The notes under the pieces are model-generated. The model worked only from the letters and a program-made list of their open reading frames with translations. It was not told the origin of the DNA and searched no databases. The translations under genes and the position numbers were made by a program. From Alteromonadales bacterium alter-6D02 (GTDB lineage: Bacteria > Pseudomonadota > Gammaproteobacteria > Enterobacterales > Psychrobiaceae), in NCBI GenBank assembly GCA_002835545.1, contig PIZK01000012.1, positions 180,574 through 244,573 on the forward strand: a stretch of DNA of 64,000 nt, given 5' to 3'. Each line of letters starts with the position of its first letter. The stretch's first letter is position 1. This document shows positions 53,886-63,441 of the stretch, in pieces.

Positions 53886-56855
53886 ATGACGCATATTATG
53901 GTGACACTTTTGAGTAACATTCTAAAACATAAGTTATTGGTTTCCTTTTTTATTCTGATTTTATTTACGCTTTTTTTTGCTAACTCGAGTGTCAGCCGTG
54001 AAATATCCGCAATGGAGAGAACACCGCTTAGTGATTACTTTTCAGAGGCATGGAACACCCGAGATGGTTTACCTCATAATACGATAAACGCAATATCTCA
54101 AACACCTGATGGCTATCTTTGGATTGGTACTTGGGAAGGTTTAGTTAGATTCAACGGACAAAAATTTAAACTTTTTACCCGTGGCTCAAAAGCGCAGTTA
54201 ATAGATTCTGGTATCCGTAGTCTTGTTGTTGAAAATAGCAAGCTATTAGTCGCTGGAAGTCGAGGAGGCGTTTCGCTTCGTGATGGCAGCCATTGGCAAG
54301 CACAACCTCAAGCCGCTGCAATGGTAAATCATGCAATCTTTGATCAAGAGGGTGGCCAGTGGTTAGCACTTGAAGGTAAAGGGGTTGTGTTTCGTGAAGG
54401 GGGGGCAAACTCAAAAGAGCTTGTTCTCATTAATAACGTGAGTGCCTATGAAGTTGCACAACAAAAAAATGGTTTAGTGTGGGTAGGGACAAATAAAGGG
54501 CTTTACTCAATTGAAGATAAAGCCGTTGTCCGACATTTCGACACACTAACAGGCCTTCCCGATGCGCCAGTATATGTAACATTTGTTACTAGAGAAGATC
54601 AATTAATCATTGGTACAGAATCAGGGGTCTATCTCAAGCAAGGGCAAGAGTTTGTTGTGCTTCATCCTGAATTAGCCAATGAGTCAATTACGAGCATACT
54701 TGAAGATTCTCATGGTGATATTTGGCTTGGTACCATTAATCATGGCGTACTGAGGCTGAGCAATAACACTGTTGAAAAATTTGATGCTGATAAAGGGTTA
54801 CCCAGTAATCGCATCTTTTCATTGTTTGAAGACAGTGAATCAAGTATTTGGATAGGTACTAATGGAGGCTTATTTCGTTTACGTCAAGCCCCTTTTGTGA
54901 CACTAACCAGTAAGCAAGGGCTTGCGGGTGATTATATTCGCAGCGTTTATTCGCATTCTGATGGTTCTTTATGGGTGGGTAGCAGTAAAGGGCTTAATAA
55001 AATAGTCGGTCGTGACGTCATGACGATTAACCTAGCAGGCTCAAATAAAAAATTATCAGTGTTGAGTATCACAGAGCTCGCTGACTCGAGTTTGTTGATT
55101 GGAACCTATACAAGTGGTGTGTTTAAGTATGACGCAGCCACTGGCATGTTACAACCGTACATCAATACCTCGAGTGGATTACCAAGTAACGAAGTACGGG
55201 CTATTTTGGAAGATCAACAGAAAAACATTTGGTTTGGTACAGCTTCTGGGCTTGTGCGACAAAGCCCACAGGGAAACATAACGCTATTTAATGAGCAGTC
55301 CGGGATTCCTGCTAATTTTATCATGGCCTTAGCCAAAGACAGTAGTGGAAAAGTGTGGATCGGTACTGGAGTAGGGGTTGCTTCTTATTTTAACGGTAAC
55401 TTACAAACCTACCACCTTTCTGAGTTTTCAGATGCTGAGTATGCTTTTGGTTTTTATGTTCAAGAGCAATATCTGTGGATGACTACAGACCGGGGTATTG
55501 TTCGTTTGAACTTAGCCGACGAGAAAATGAAGGCTTTGACTAAGAAAAATGGCTTGCCTGTCGACAAATTTTTTCAAGTTATCATCGATGACGAATCAAA
55601 CCTGTGGGCTACAAGTAATCGTGGGGTAATAAAAATCCAACCAGAACAAGTTGACGAAGCGTTTCGTTCGACAGAGTACCAAGTCGATTATGAGTTCTTT
55701 GGCGAAGAAGCCGGTCTAAAGAGCGCTCAGGCCAACGGCGGCTCAAGCCCAGCTGCTACGTTGCATCATGATGGTAGTATCTGGATAGCAACATCAAAAG
55801 GGGTGAGTGAAGTGACAAACCATCGTCTGAAGAGGATTTCTTCGACGCAATTACCACCAGTTATCGAGCAGCTTATCGTCGATGGCAGCCAAATTAGCCT
55901 ACCACGAGCAGATGGCATCTCTCACATACATCAATTACACAGCAACCCTTCTCGTATCACTCTTCATTATGCCGGTGTGGGTTTCCTAATGAATGATTCT
56001 GTTGTGTATCAGACCAAACTTGAAGGGTTTGAAACTCAATGGGTTGAAAAGGGGACTCAAACATTTACCGAATTTACTAATTTATCACCTGGGACATACA
56101 CGTTTAAAATTAGAGCGAAGTACCCAAACAGCGAATGGCAACCACGCTACGCGAGTTTAACTTTTAATATTCCCCCACTATTTTGGCAAACACCGCTATT
56201 CAAAATTGTTATCGCGATGTTGGTCTTCATTATTTTACATTTGCTTTATCGTTATCGTATGGCAAGAATTGTACGTAATGAAACCAGATTACAAGGCTTA
56301 GTGGATCAACAAACAGCGGATTTACGTGCCCAAGCAGATTCCTTCGCTTATCAAGCGAGTCACGATCAACTAACAGGCCTGTATAATCGCCGCGCGTTTG
56401 ATGCATGGTGTGAGGACAGTTTCAACAATTCGAGAGAACACAATAAGCCACTAGCAGCAGCTATTATCGATATTGATCATTTTAAGAAAATTAATGACAA
56501 CTATTCCCATATCATTGGCGATAAAGTGATTCAGCAGGTCGCGGAGCTACTAGAGTATCAATGCCGCGATAAAGTTAAATTAGCGCGATGGGGGGGGGAA
56601 GAGTTTACTTTACTTTTCGAACATGACATTGATAAAGCCTATTCATTGTGTCAAACCTTAAGATTAGCCATTGAAGATTTTGACTTTGATCATATAGCCA
56701 AGGGCTTAAAGGTAACTATTAGTGTTGGCTTAAGTAATAATGATGTGGCTGATGGCTATGACACGATGATTAAGTTCGCCGATCAGGCACTTTATGCAGC
56801 AAAAAGACAAGGGCGTAATCGTGTTATTCACTATCACCCCGATAGTATAGACTAG
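53886..56855 (+). CDS. Beta-propeller-sensor diguanylate cyclase
   Basis: A 989-residue membrane protein. After an N-terminal signal anchor (about 16-36), residues about 50-680 carry repeated propeller units with LWIGT/IWIGT motifs (two-component-regulator propeller). A Y_Y_Y domain follows (about 690-770), then a transmembrane helix (about 777-797) and a short coiled coil. The GGDEF domain has the active sequence GGEEF at 903-907. No EAL domain is present, so it should only make c-di-GMP. A run of nine G residues (56590-56598) encodes the glycines of GGEEF. A TetR gene follows after 12 nt. Start choice is uncertain: another ATG lies at 53898 and neither has a strong ribosome binding site. 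Confidence 0.9.
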   Translation: MTHIMVTLLSNILKHKLLVSFFILILFTLFFANSSVSREISAMERTPLSDYFSEAWNTRDGLPHNTINAISQTPDGYLWIGTWEGLVRFNGQKFKLFTRGSKAQLIDSGIRSLVVENSKLLVAGSRGGVSLRDGSHWQAQPQAAAMVNHAIFDQEGGQWLALEGKGVVFREGGANSKELVLINNVSAYEVAQQKNGLVWVGTNKGLYSIEDKAVVRHFDTLTGLPDAPVYVTFVTREDQLIIGTESGVYLKQGQEFVVLHPELANESITSILEDSHGDIWLGTINHGVLRLSNNTVEKFDADKGLPSNRIFSLFEDSESSIWIGTNGGLFRLRQAPFVTLTSKQGLAGDYIRSVYSHSDGSLWVGSSKGLNKIVGRDVMTINLAGSNKKLSVLSITELADSSLLIGTYTSGVFKYDAATGMLQPYINTSSGLPSNEVRAILEDQQKNIWFGTASGLVRQSPQGNITLFNEQSGIPANFIMALAKDSSGKVWIGTGVGVASYFNGNLQTYHLSEFSDAEYAFGFYVQEQYLWMTTDRGIVRLNLADEKMKALTKKNGLPVDKFFQVIIDDESNLWATSNRGVIKIQPEQVDEAFRSTEYQVDYEFFGEEAGLKSAQANGGSSPAATLHHDGSIWIATSKGVSEVTNHRLKRISSTQLPPVIEQLIVDGSQISLPRADGISHIHQLHSNPSRITLHYAGVGFLMNDSVVYQTKLEGFETQWVEKGTQTFTEFTNLSPGTYTFKIRAKYPNSEWQPRYASLTFNIPPLFWQTPLFKIVIAMLVFIILHLLYRYRMARIVRNETRLQGLVDQQTADLRAQADSFAYQASHDQLTGLYNRRAFDAWCEDSFNNSREHNKPLAAAIIDIDHFKKINDNYSHIIGDKVIQQVAELLEYQCRDKVKLARWGGEEFTLLFEHDIDKAYSLCQTLRLAIEDFDFDHIAKGLKVTISVGLSNNDVADGYDTMIKFADQALYAAKRQGRNRVIHYHPDSID

Positions 56856-56867
56856 GAATATTAAGCA

Positions 56868-57497
56868 GTGAGTAAAACCCAACGTAGTGGCTTAATTCGG
56901 CAAAAGAATAAAGCGTTAATATTAAGAGCAGCCAAATCTGAGTTTGTTGCTCACGGATTTAAAGGGGCATCAATCAAACGTATATCTGAACTAGCAGGTA
57001 TTCCTAGAGCCAACATTCATTACTACTTTAAAGATAAAACAGATCTCTATCAGCAACTCCTTGAAAGCATCATCAGTGTGTGGAATGACAGTTACGATAC
57101 GTTACGAGCTGAAGACGATCCTGAAGCAGCACTTGCTGCATACATTCGTGCAAAAGTTATGTACGCCGTTGAAGATCCAGAAGGTTCTAGAATTTTTGCC
57201 AGTGAAATTATTCACGGTGCACCCGTCTTAGCAGATTATCTTAGTGGAGAGTTCAAGTCCTGGGTCAATGAGAAAGTAAAGGTAATAGAGCATTGGATAG
57301 CACGAGGACAAATAGATGCGATTAATCCTTACCATTTATTGTTTTTGATTTGGAGTTCAACACAGCATTATGCTGACTTCAATGTTCAAGTGGCTGCGGC
57401 AATGGATAAAGAGTCTTTGGTTCAAGCGGACTATGAAGACGTTGTCACTTCATTGACAACAATTATTTTGACGGGCTGTGGTGTTAAAAAGATATAG
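56868..57497 (+). CDS. RutR-like TetR-family regulator
   Basis: A 209-residue repressor. The N-terminal helix-turn-helix spans about 20-65 (GFKGASIKRISELAGIPRANIHYYFKDK). The C-terminal domain resembles that of E. coli RutR (YcdC type) over its length, with ASEIIHGAPVLADYLSGE and FLIWSSTQHYADF nearly superposable on the E. coli sequence. RutR senses uracil and thymine and controls pyrimidine use; whether this member binds a nucleobase is inference. It starts with GTG 12 nt after the cyclase stop and so is probably in that operon, convergent with the third TonB receptor. Confidence 0.88.
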   Translation: MSKTQRSGLIRQKNKALILRAAKSEFVAHGFKGASIKRISELAGIPRANIHYYFKDKTDLYQQLLESIISVWNDSYDTLRAEDDPEAALAAYIRAKVMYAVEDPEGSRIFASEIIHGAPVLADYLSGEFKSWVNEKVKVIEHWIARGQIDAINPYHLLFLIWSSTQHYADFNVQVAAAMDKESLVQADYEDVVTSLTTIILTGCGVKKI

Positions 57498-57567
57498 CGA
57501 TATATCCGTATTGTAATCAGCTATTAAATGGCACAGCCTCAATGCTAAACAGAGCATAACAATGACA

Positions 57568-57599
57568 CAGGGCTCTGAACCTTTCGATGCAGAGCCCTG
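57568..57599. terminator. Terminator between the TetR gene and the third receptor
   Basis: Stem CAGGGCTCTG / CAGAGCCCTG with a 12-nt loop, between convergent genes. U-tracts are modest, so efficiency is uncertain. Confidence 0.7.
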
Positions 57600-57623
57600 G
57601 GTAGTTTGACTTTTCTTTAATCT

Positions 57624-60086
57624 CTAAAAGCGATAATTAGCTTTAACATACATCTCGCGTCCGGCTAATGAGAATGGAAAACTTGTCCAACCATACTTAA
57701 AACCAAGGGCAGGGAAGATACCGCCGTTCTCACCCCATTCATCTGGCTTTTCATCAAATAAATTGACGATACCAGCACTGATTCTAAAGTTATCCGTTAG
57801 CTCGTAGAAACCGGTTAAATCAACAGTACTTTTAGCTCCCCATGTGTTTTTTGGGGTACCGTATGAAGCAGTGCTTACTTCACCATAGTAATTTACTCGA
57901 CCTGTCACGGTGTAGCTATCACGGGCATAAGTCGCACCCAATACAGCTTTTTCGTTTGGTTGTGCTTCTTCGATTAACAACTGTTGTGATTCGTCAAAGA
58001 TAGTACTGTCGGGAACAATCGACGAAGACGTGTTAATGCCTTTAGTTTCAGTTTCATTAAAGCTCAACGAAGCCTCGAAGGTCAACTGAGCCTGTTCCAA
58101 TTCATGTTCCCACGTGTTTACCCATTCGACACCACGAGTTTGAGTGTCGATTGCATTTGTGAATATTTGAACAACAGCTACGCCATCAAGTTGTGCATCA
58201 CCTGTCGTACTGTGACGAGCAAAGAAATCATCGATTTCAGAGTTGATACCAGACTTAATATCGCCAGAGTAAACAATACGATCATCAATAGATACTTGGT
58301 AAAAATCTAAGGTCGTTGAATAACTGTCGCCTTGATAAACTAAGCCAAGGCTTAAGTTTTTTGATGTCTCTTCTTTTAACGACTCAAAGCCTAACTCTTG
58401 AGCAAGCTCGGAGTCAGGGCGTAATGTCACAAGATCTGTTAATACACCGTCACTAATTGAGATAGATCGTTGCGTGAAGTGCTTTTGCTGAACCCCAGGT
58501 GCTCTAAAGCCAGTAGACACTGCACCACGGAAAGATAACTGGTCATTAACATCGTAACGAGCCGTTAGCTTACCAATGACTGTATCGCCAAAATCTGAGT
58601 AATCTTCATAACGAAGCGCTGTGCCTACGGTAAGTTGATCAGAAAAATATAACTCGGAATCAAAGTATACCGCGACGCTGTCACGGTCAGTATCGATTTC
58701 CATTTCAGGGCGATAACCAGCAAAACCTTGCATACCTGGCGCTGTTACAATACAACCTACGTCAGTAGCTTTTGTTGCACCATCAGTTGAGTTTTGTGAA
58801 CAATCTGTGTCGCCACGGCTATAAGAAACTTCATCACCAGCGTTGATCACATAACCGTCTTGACGCCACTCGGCACCAACAGCAACGGCGATTCCGTTTT
58901 CAACAACATCAGTTTCATAGAAGCGGGTAAAGTCGACGTTAATTGTTGATTGGTTGAACTCTAAGCTACCACTTTTGGCTGTTGTTGGACTGTCCGGGCC
59001 ATAACTTGCGTTCAAAGAGGCGATGTTCTCAAAGGCTAACTCATTGTGGCCATAGCTATAACTTAAGTCTAGGTCCCACTCACCCAGCGTTTGTTTGTAA
59101 CCAACAACAATCGACGTGTCTTCGGTTTTAGAGCCTAACTCTGGTGTAATGCCTTCCGGGAAGATTTGTGGCCATACACGGTCATCGCCTGCAGAACGGA
59201 AAAAGCCTTTTGATTCGCCTTCTTTAGTCGTGAAACCACCAAAAGAGTATAATTGACCTTTACCCAGTTCAACGTCAGCGTTATACCAAAAAGAATGGCT
59301 TTCAACTGTTCCTTCACCGACTAATAGTAATTGTTTAGGCGTATCAATTGCGTCAAACCAAGTGGTTTTGCTGGCGCGGTTCATCTCATCGGCATCTTTA
59401 TATTCGTAGGTCAAATTGAGATTACCAGACTCACCAATAGCGACACCAACATTTGCAGCAAAGTCGATAGTATCTCCGTCACCTTCACTTGTGGTTCTAA
59501 ACCCTGTGCTAACGGAGCCACCCTCAGATGATTTTAAAACAATGTTAATCACACCAGCGATAGCATCTGAACCATACTGAGCGGCTGCGCCATCGCGTAA
59601 TATTTCAACACGGCTAATCGCAGAAAGCGGGATTGCACTTAAGTCTGTGCCAGCATTACCGCGGCCAACATTTTGTTGAACAGCGACTAAAGCCTGTTGA
59701 TGGCGGCGCTTTCCGTTGATTAAAACTAGCACTTGATCAGCGCCTAAACTACGGAGTGTTGCAGGGCGCATTAAGTCCTGACCATCGGACGTTGTCGTAT
59801 TGTTCATATTAAACGACGGCGCAACCTTTCGCAGCATGTCCATGGTGTTAACCGCACCGGAATTTAAGATGGTTTCTTCTGAAATAATATCAACGGGTGC
59901 GGCACTTTCGGTGTCTGTACGGCCGTTGACTCGACTGCCAATGGTGGTGATCACCTCGACATTTTTATCGACAGTTTGTTCGTTAGCAATAGCGCTAGTG
60001 GCTGTAAACCCTTGCACAGCGACAGCCGCGATGCATAGGCTCAAATAACTTTTTGAAAATTTTGATTCTGAATTAGCTTTAAACAT
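57624..60086 (-). CDS. TonB-dependent receptor (non-siderophore type)
   Basis: An 820-residue outer-membrane receptor. The signal peptide (about 1-34, ending ATSAIA) precedes VEVITTIGSRV, a plug with PVDIISEETI, GAVNTMDMLRKVAPSFN, RSLGADQVLVLINGKRRH and VEILRDGAAAQYGSDAIAGVINI. The large plug loop and long barrel are typical of the colicin-I/vitamin-B12-like receptors abundant in marine Alteromonadales, which import nutrients other than siderophores. The ATG at 60086 is preferred: GGAG lies 11 nt upstream and the signal peptide starts properly; upstream ATGs lack ribosome binding sites. The RutR-like gene beside it suggests a nucleobase or nucleoside ligand (weak inference). Confidence 0.9.
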   Translation of the reverse strand: MFKANSESKFSKSYLSLCIAAVAVQGFTATSAIANEQTVDKNVEVITTIGSRVNGRTDTESAAPVDIISEETILNSGAVNTMDMLRKVAPSFNMNNTTTSDGQDLMRPATLRSLGADQVLVLINGKRRHQQALVAVQQNVGRGNAGTDLSAIPLSAISRVEILRDGAAAQYGSDAIAGVINIVLKSSEGGSVSTGFRTTSEGDGDTIDFAANVGVAIGESGNLNLTYEYKDADEMNRASKTTWFDAIDTPKQLLLVGEGTVESHSFWYNADVELGKGQLYSFGGFTTKEGESKGFFRSAGDDRVWPQIFPEGITPELGSKTEDTSIVVGYKQTLGEWDLDLSYSYGHNELAFENIASLNASYGPDSPTTAKSGSLEFNQSTINVDFTRFYETDVVENGIAVAVGAEWRQDGYVINAGDEVSYSRGDTDCSQNSTDGATKATDVGCIVTAPGMQGFAGYRPEMEIDTDRDSVAVYFDSELYFSDQLTVGTALRYEDYSDFGDTVIGKLTARYDVNDQLSFRGAVSTGFRAPGVQQKHFTQRSISISDGVLTDLVTLRPDSELAQELGFESLKEETSKNLSLGLVYQGDSYSTTLDFYQVSIDDRIVYSGDIKSGINSEIDDFFARHSTTGDAQLDGVAVVQIFTNAIDTQTRGVEWVNTWEHELEQAQLTFEASLSFNETETKGINTSSSIVPDSTIFDESQQLLIEEAQPNEKAVLGATYARDSYTVTGRVNYYGEVSTASYGTPKNTWGAKSTVDLTGFYELTDNFRISAGIVNLFDEKPDEWGENGGIFPALGFKYGWTSFPFSLAGREMYVKANYRF

Positions 60087-60449
60087 GGGTGCAACAACTC
60101 CAAATATTTGATTCTTCATGTGTGAAATCATGTAACGTGATAGAACGTAACATAAATTTAACAATCCGTTGTGTGATTTTTTACAATGGTAAACCCAATC
60201 AAAAAATAAGGATTTATAAACTACCGCTTAATCAGTGTTTTAGATTATTTATGGACGAAAGTGCTAAGACTAAAGATAAAACGGTATTACGTTGATGCGT
60301 TTAAAAAATAAGCGTAATCAATTGTTTATTAAGCAACTAAAGCAGATTTTTTAAACAGTTTTCTGTGTCTAAAAAAATAAACTCATCGTTAACTACGTAA
60401 TGAACTAGGCTAAATAAAGAGGCCATTTTAATCAGTTGTGCGAGTTGCT
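60087..60449. other. Divergent promoter region of the receptor and glycosyltransferase genes
   Basis: A 363-nt AT-rich region. It contains an imperfect palindrome ATGTAACGT-GATAGA-ACGTAACAT (60130-60153) and a shorter dyad TTTAC-AATG-GTAAA (60180-60193). No open frame is convincing. Confidence 0.5.
60130..60153. promoter_or_regulatory. Candidate operator in the third receptor promoter
   Basis: ATGTAACGT and ACGTAACAT are inverted with a 6-nt spacer and one mismatch in the arms. The site lies 44-67 nt upstream of the receptor start, where a repressor such as the RutR-like protein could bind. The known E. coli RutR consensus (TTGACCAnnTGGTCAA) is not present. Confidence 0.4.
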
Positions 60450-61439
60450 ATGCAAATTGTGTCTGTGATCATCCCTGCATTTAATGCTAGTTCTACACTA
60501 GAACAAGCAGTGCGAAGTATTTTTAACCAGGAATGTGCTTTATGTTGTCAAATTGTCATCATCAATGACGGTTCAACCGATAATACAAAACAAATTGCGC
60601 AATCGCTTAACCACCCAAAACACGAACTGATAGTACTAGATAACCAACGGGCGAAAGGCCCTTCTGGTGCGAGAAACACAGGCCTTGATAGAGCGACAGG
60701 AGACTTCATCGCATTTCTAGATGCCGATGATTGTTGGCATTCAAATCATTTGTCCGTCACTATGGGGATCTTGCAGCACTGGCAAGACATTGATATCGCT
60801 TTTAGCAATGTTGAAATTATTGAACATCATTCGAAAATAAGCTTAGGAGATTGGTTTAGTTCGCGTAGTTTTACTAAGAGTCTTGCTACTGAGCAACGGG
60901 CGAGGAATATTCATCTGATTACCGGAGATATGATCAGCGCATTATCAAAAGAGTCGTTTATGCATGTGCAATCCATGGTGATAAGAAGAAATCACCTAGA
61001 AGATATTCGCTTTAACGAACACTTAAACAGGGCTGAAGATAGAGACTTCTCTATTCAATTAGCATTAAATGACGCTATATTTTGCTATAGCCAAGAAATC
61101 ACAGGGACGTATTATCGTTATCAGGAAAGTTTAACAAGTGAATCGACTGAGAATGCCTTATTGATGGTGCTATGTCATATTGCGTTATTTACAGGCTATT
61201 TAACTGATTCACGATTCAACCCTGAACAAAAAACGTTACTAAAAGAGTTAACGCATCAACGATTGGTCGAATCGAGTTATTATTATCGGCAACTAGGCTT
61301 GAGATCCCAATGCTTCAAACAATTAGCTCGCAGCTTTAGATTCGGTATCAGTATAGCTCAGTGCCAAGAAACCATTAAAACGCTATTATATTCTGTATTA
61401 TCACTTGGCTATAAAAAGGAAAAGCAAATAGTGAAATAA
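60450..61439 (+). CDS. family 2 glycosyltransferase
   Basis: A 329-residue GT-A fold glycosyltransferase. It begins MQIVSVIIPAFNASSTLEQA, with the nucleotide-binding INDGSTDNT, then GPSGARNTGLD, and the metal-binding FLDADD (DxD) near residue 90. The acceptor domain follows with no transmembrane segment, so it acts on the cytoplasmic face. An in-frame GTG at 60438 would add four residues. It stands alone, not in a polysaccharide cluster, so its sugar and acceptor are unknown. Confidence 0.88.
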   Translation: MQIVSVIIPAFNASSTLEQAVRSIFNQECALCCQIVIINDGSTDNTKQIAQSLNHPKHELIVLDNQRAKGPSGARNTGLDRATGDFIAFLDADDCWHSNHLSVTMGILQHWQDIDIAFSNVEIIEHHSKISLGDWFSSRSFTKSLATEQRARNIHLITGDMISALSKESFMHVQSMVIRRNHLEDIRFNEHLNRAEDRDFSIQLALNDAIFCYSQEITGTYYRYQESLTSESTENALLMVLCHIALFTGYLTDSRFNPEQKTLLKELTHQRLVESSYYYRQLGLRSQCFKQLARSFRFGISIAQCQETIKTLLYSVLSLGYKKEKQIVK

Positions 61440-61546
61440 GTTTTGCTTGTTAAATGAACACGAATAATTAAATTGATCAAGGTTGGTTTTCAAGGGGCAA
61501 GTTAAGGTAAAATCACCCTTGATAACATTCATTAAAGACTTTGCAC

Positions 61547-61771
61547 ATGCGCATCACACTATATACATCTAACAACTGCCCACATTGTAAAACTGCTAAG
61601 GCTTATTTAACCGAGCATAAGATTCCATTTAGACTGTGTAATATCCAATCACCTGCAGGAAGCAAAGAATTTAGAAAACTGGGGTTACGTTCCGTACCCG
61701 TGTTAAAAATGGGTGAAAAGGTCATTCAAGGTTTTTCAATCAAAACATTCAATCAACATTACCGCCGCTAA
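61547..61771 (+). CDS. Glutaredoxin-like protein
   Basis: A 74-residue single-domain glutaredoxin. CPHC is at residues 11-14 and the conserved SVPVLK marks the cis-proline region. It lacks the Trx-type insertions, and its size matches NrdH/GrxC-like redoxins. The ATG at 61547 is preferred over a TTG two codons upstream. It is monocistronic between a glycosyltransferase and a membrane-protein gene. Confidence 0.85.
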   Translation: MRITLYTSNNCPHCKTAKAYLTEHKIPFRLCNIQSPAGSKEFRKLGLRSVPVLKMGEKVIQGFSIKTFNQHYRR

Positions 61772-61881
61772 AGCGAAACTGCTCAACACTAAGTCAATAC
61801 GTTCGACTCGGTCATCAAGAGCATTGGTATCGAACCGCTTTTAGCATATAATCTGCCTAAATTTTTTTTGGGGTTGTAACA

Positions 61882-62604
61882 TTGGTTGACGTATCATTTT
61901 ATCAGGTTGTTTTTCCTGTACTTAGTTTAATGCCGTTTTGTGCGCTGTTGGTAGTTTGTCTTATTTTAAAGTATGGTCAAATTTGCCCTGGGCAACATAG
62001 TCGCATTCAAGGCGAGTTAATTACCATTTGGACTGTACTGTTTGTCGCATTAATGATGGGCATTGAAACGTCAATATCCCCTTGGGTATTAGCAATAGGT
62101 GGCTTAGGCGGTGTCTATGGCGTGCTTCTTAGTATTTGGCAAGGTAAACTTCCAAACAAACGGGCAATTCCTGATAAGGCGATATATTACTCGTTACTGC
62201 CGCTAGGTTTCTTCAGTATTGGGGTACTTGCTGCACAACAAAGCCCGTTTATTATTCTACCGATGATTATTACAGGCTTTATCTTGGCTAATTTACTATT
62301 GGTTAAAGCCAAACACCGTTTAGAGGCGTTCAATAAAATATTACCTTTTGCAGGTGTCGCTTGTTCTATTTTACTTTTAATCGTCGTTGCTTCATTAGTG
62401 TTTATCACTGGAGAGCAAGGGTTAACCGATAAAATTACCAGTAACTTATATTGGTTTATTGGCTTCTTACTAATGGGGTTAGCGCTTTGGTTATTGCCGG
62501 TGGTATCCGATAATCCGCAAAGTCACACGTTGTTAGGCGTGGCCACTTTTTTGATCTTGATTTCTCAAGTATTAATCTATGAAGTCATTGTTTTATTGAC
62601 ATAA
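61882..62604 (+). CDS. Unknown integral membrane protein
   Basis: A 240-residue hydrophobic protein with about seven predicted membrane helices and short loops; the longest polar stretches are near residues 78-95 (WQGKLPNKRAIPDKA) and 130-140. I do not recognise the family and see no catalytic or transport motif. The start is TTG with GGGG about 8 nt upstream, which makes this start credible. No neighbour suggests a role. Confidence 0.65.
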   Translation: MVDVSFYQVVFPVLSLMPFCALLVVCLILKYGQICPGQHSRIQGELITIWTVLFVALMMGIETSISPWVLAIGGLGGVYGVLLSIWQGKLPNKRAIPDKAIYYSLLPLGFFSIGVLAAQQSPFIILPMIITGFILANLLLVKAKHRLEAFNKILPFAGVACSILLLIVVASLVFITGEQGLTDKITSNLYWFIGFLLMGLALWLLPVVSDNPQSHTLLGVATFLILISQVLIYEVIVLLT

Positions 62605-62649
62605 AACTAATTGTTATAATTCCGTTAGAATTAAGCAATAAAATCGAGA

Positions 62650-62699
62650 GGTTTACTTCTTAAACTGTATGTGTTTATAAATACATAAGGAAGTAAACC
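62650..62699 (+). promoter_or_regulatory. Hairpin that contains the ribosome binding site of the first spondin gene
   Basis: GGTTTACTTC (62650-62659) pairs perfectly with GAAGTAAACC (62690-62699), ending one base before the ATG at 62701. An inner TGTAT/ATACA pair extends it. The Shine-Dalgarno sequence AAGGAAG (62687-62693) is largely inside the stem, so folding would block translation. Confidence 0.6.
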
Positions 62700-62700
62700 C

Positions 62701-63432
62701 ATGAACACCCTATCTAACAAAACATCTATTCCGACTATTCTTGGTGGTTTGACCCTCGCGGCAGGCATGCTTACAGCACCTGTAAGTGAAGCTGCTTCAT
62801 TAAAAGTGACCATCACTAATCTCACTCAAGGGATCTACTTCACCCCATTTCTTGTTGCTAGTCATACTGATGACGTTTCACTCTTTACTGTTGGCACACA
62901 AGCGAGTCTTGCATTGCAACAAATGGCTGAAGGTGGAGACATCTCAGGCCTTGTTGCTGCTGTGGCGGACGCTGGTGGGCAAAGTGTTGCGAACCCACAT
63001 GAAGGTTTATTAGCGCCGGGGGCTATGGTTAATGAGTTTATGCTTGATACTCAAGACGACACTCATCTTTCTTTAACGTCAATGCTATTACCGACCAACG
63101 ACGGCTTCGCTGGTGTTGATAGTTGGGCAATTCCCGAAACGGCTGGCACTTACACCATTATGGTGAATGCTTATGATGCTGGTACTGAAGCGAATAATGA
63201 ACTGTTGGTTCCAGGTGCGGGCATGCCGGGCATGTTAGGTATCCCTGCAGATCCCACAATGATGGCTGGTTCTGGTGGAACTGGTGTTGCGATGCAAGAT
63301 TACAATACAAACGTTCATATCCACCGCGGTAGCCTTGGTGACGATATGATGGACTCAGGAAAAAGCGATTTAAACAATAAAGTTCATCGTTGGTTAAATC
63401 CAGTTCTGAAAGTAACTATTACCGTTGAATAG
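62701..63432 (+). CDS. Secreted spondin-domain protein
   Basis: A 243-residue exported protein. A signal peptide ends near VSEAAS (about residue 31), followed by a spondin N-type domain (KVTITNLTQGIYFTPFLVASH, ending near the C-terminal VLKVTITVE). Such domains are known from eukaryotic extracellular matrix proteins and occur as single domains in marine bacteria with no firm function. Asp/Asn-rich segments could bind calcium. The second spondin gene starts 9 nt after its stop codon, so the two are co-transcribed. Confidence 0.8.
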   Translation: MNTLSNKTSIPTILGGLTLAAGMLTAPVSEAASLKVTITNLTQGIYFTPFLVASHTDDVSLFTVGTQASLALQQMAEGGDISGLVAAVADAGGQSVANPHEGLLAPGAMVNEFMLDTQDDTHLSLTSMLLPTNDGFAGVDSWAIPETAGTYTIMVNAYDAGTEANNELLVPGAGMPGMLGIPADPTMMAGSGGTGVAMQDYNTNVHIHRGSLGDDMMDSGKSDLNNKVHRWLNPVLKVTITVE

Positions 63433-63441
63433 GAGAGTCTC

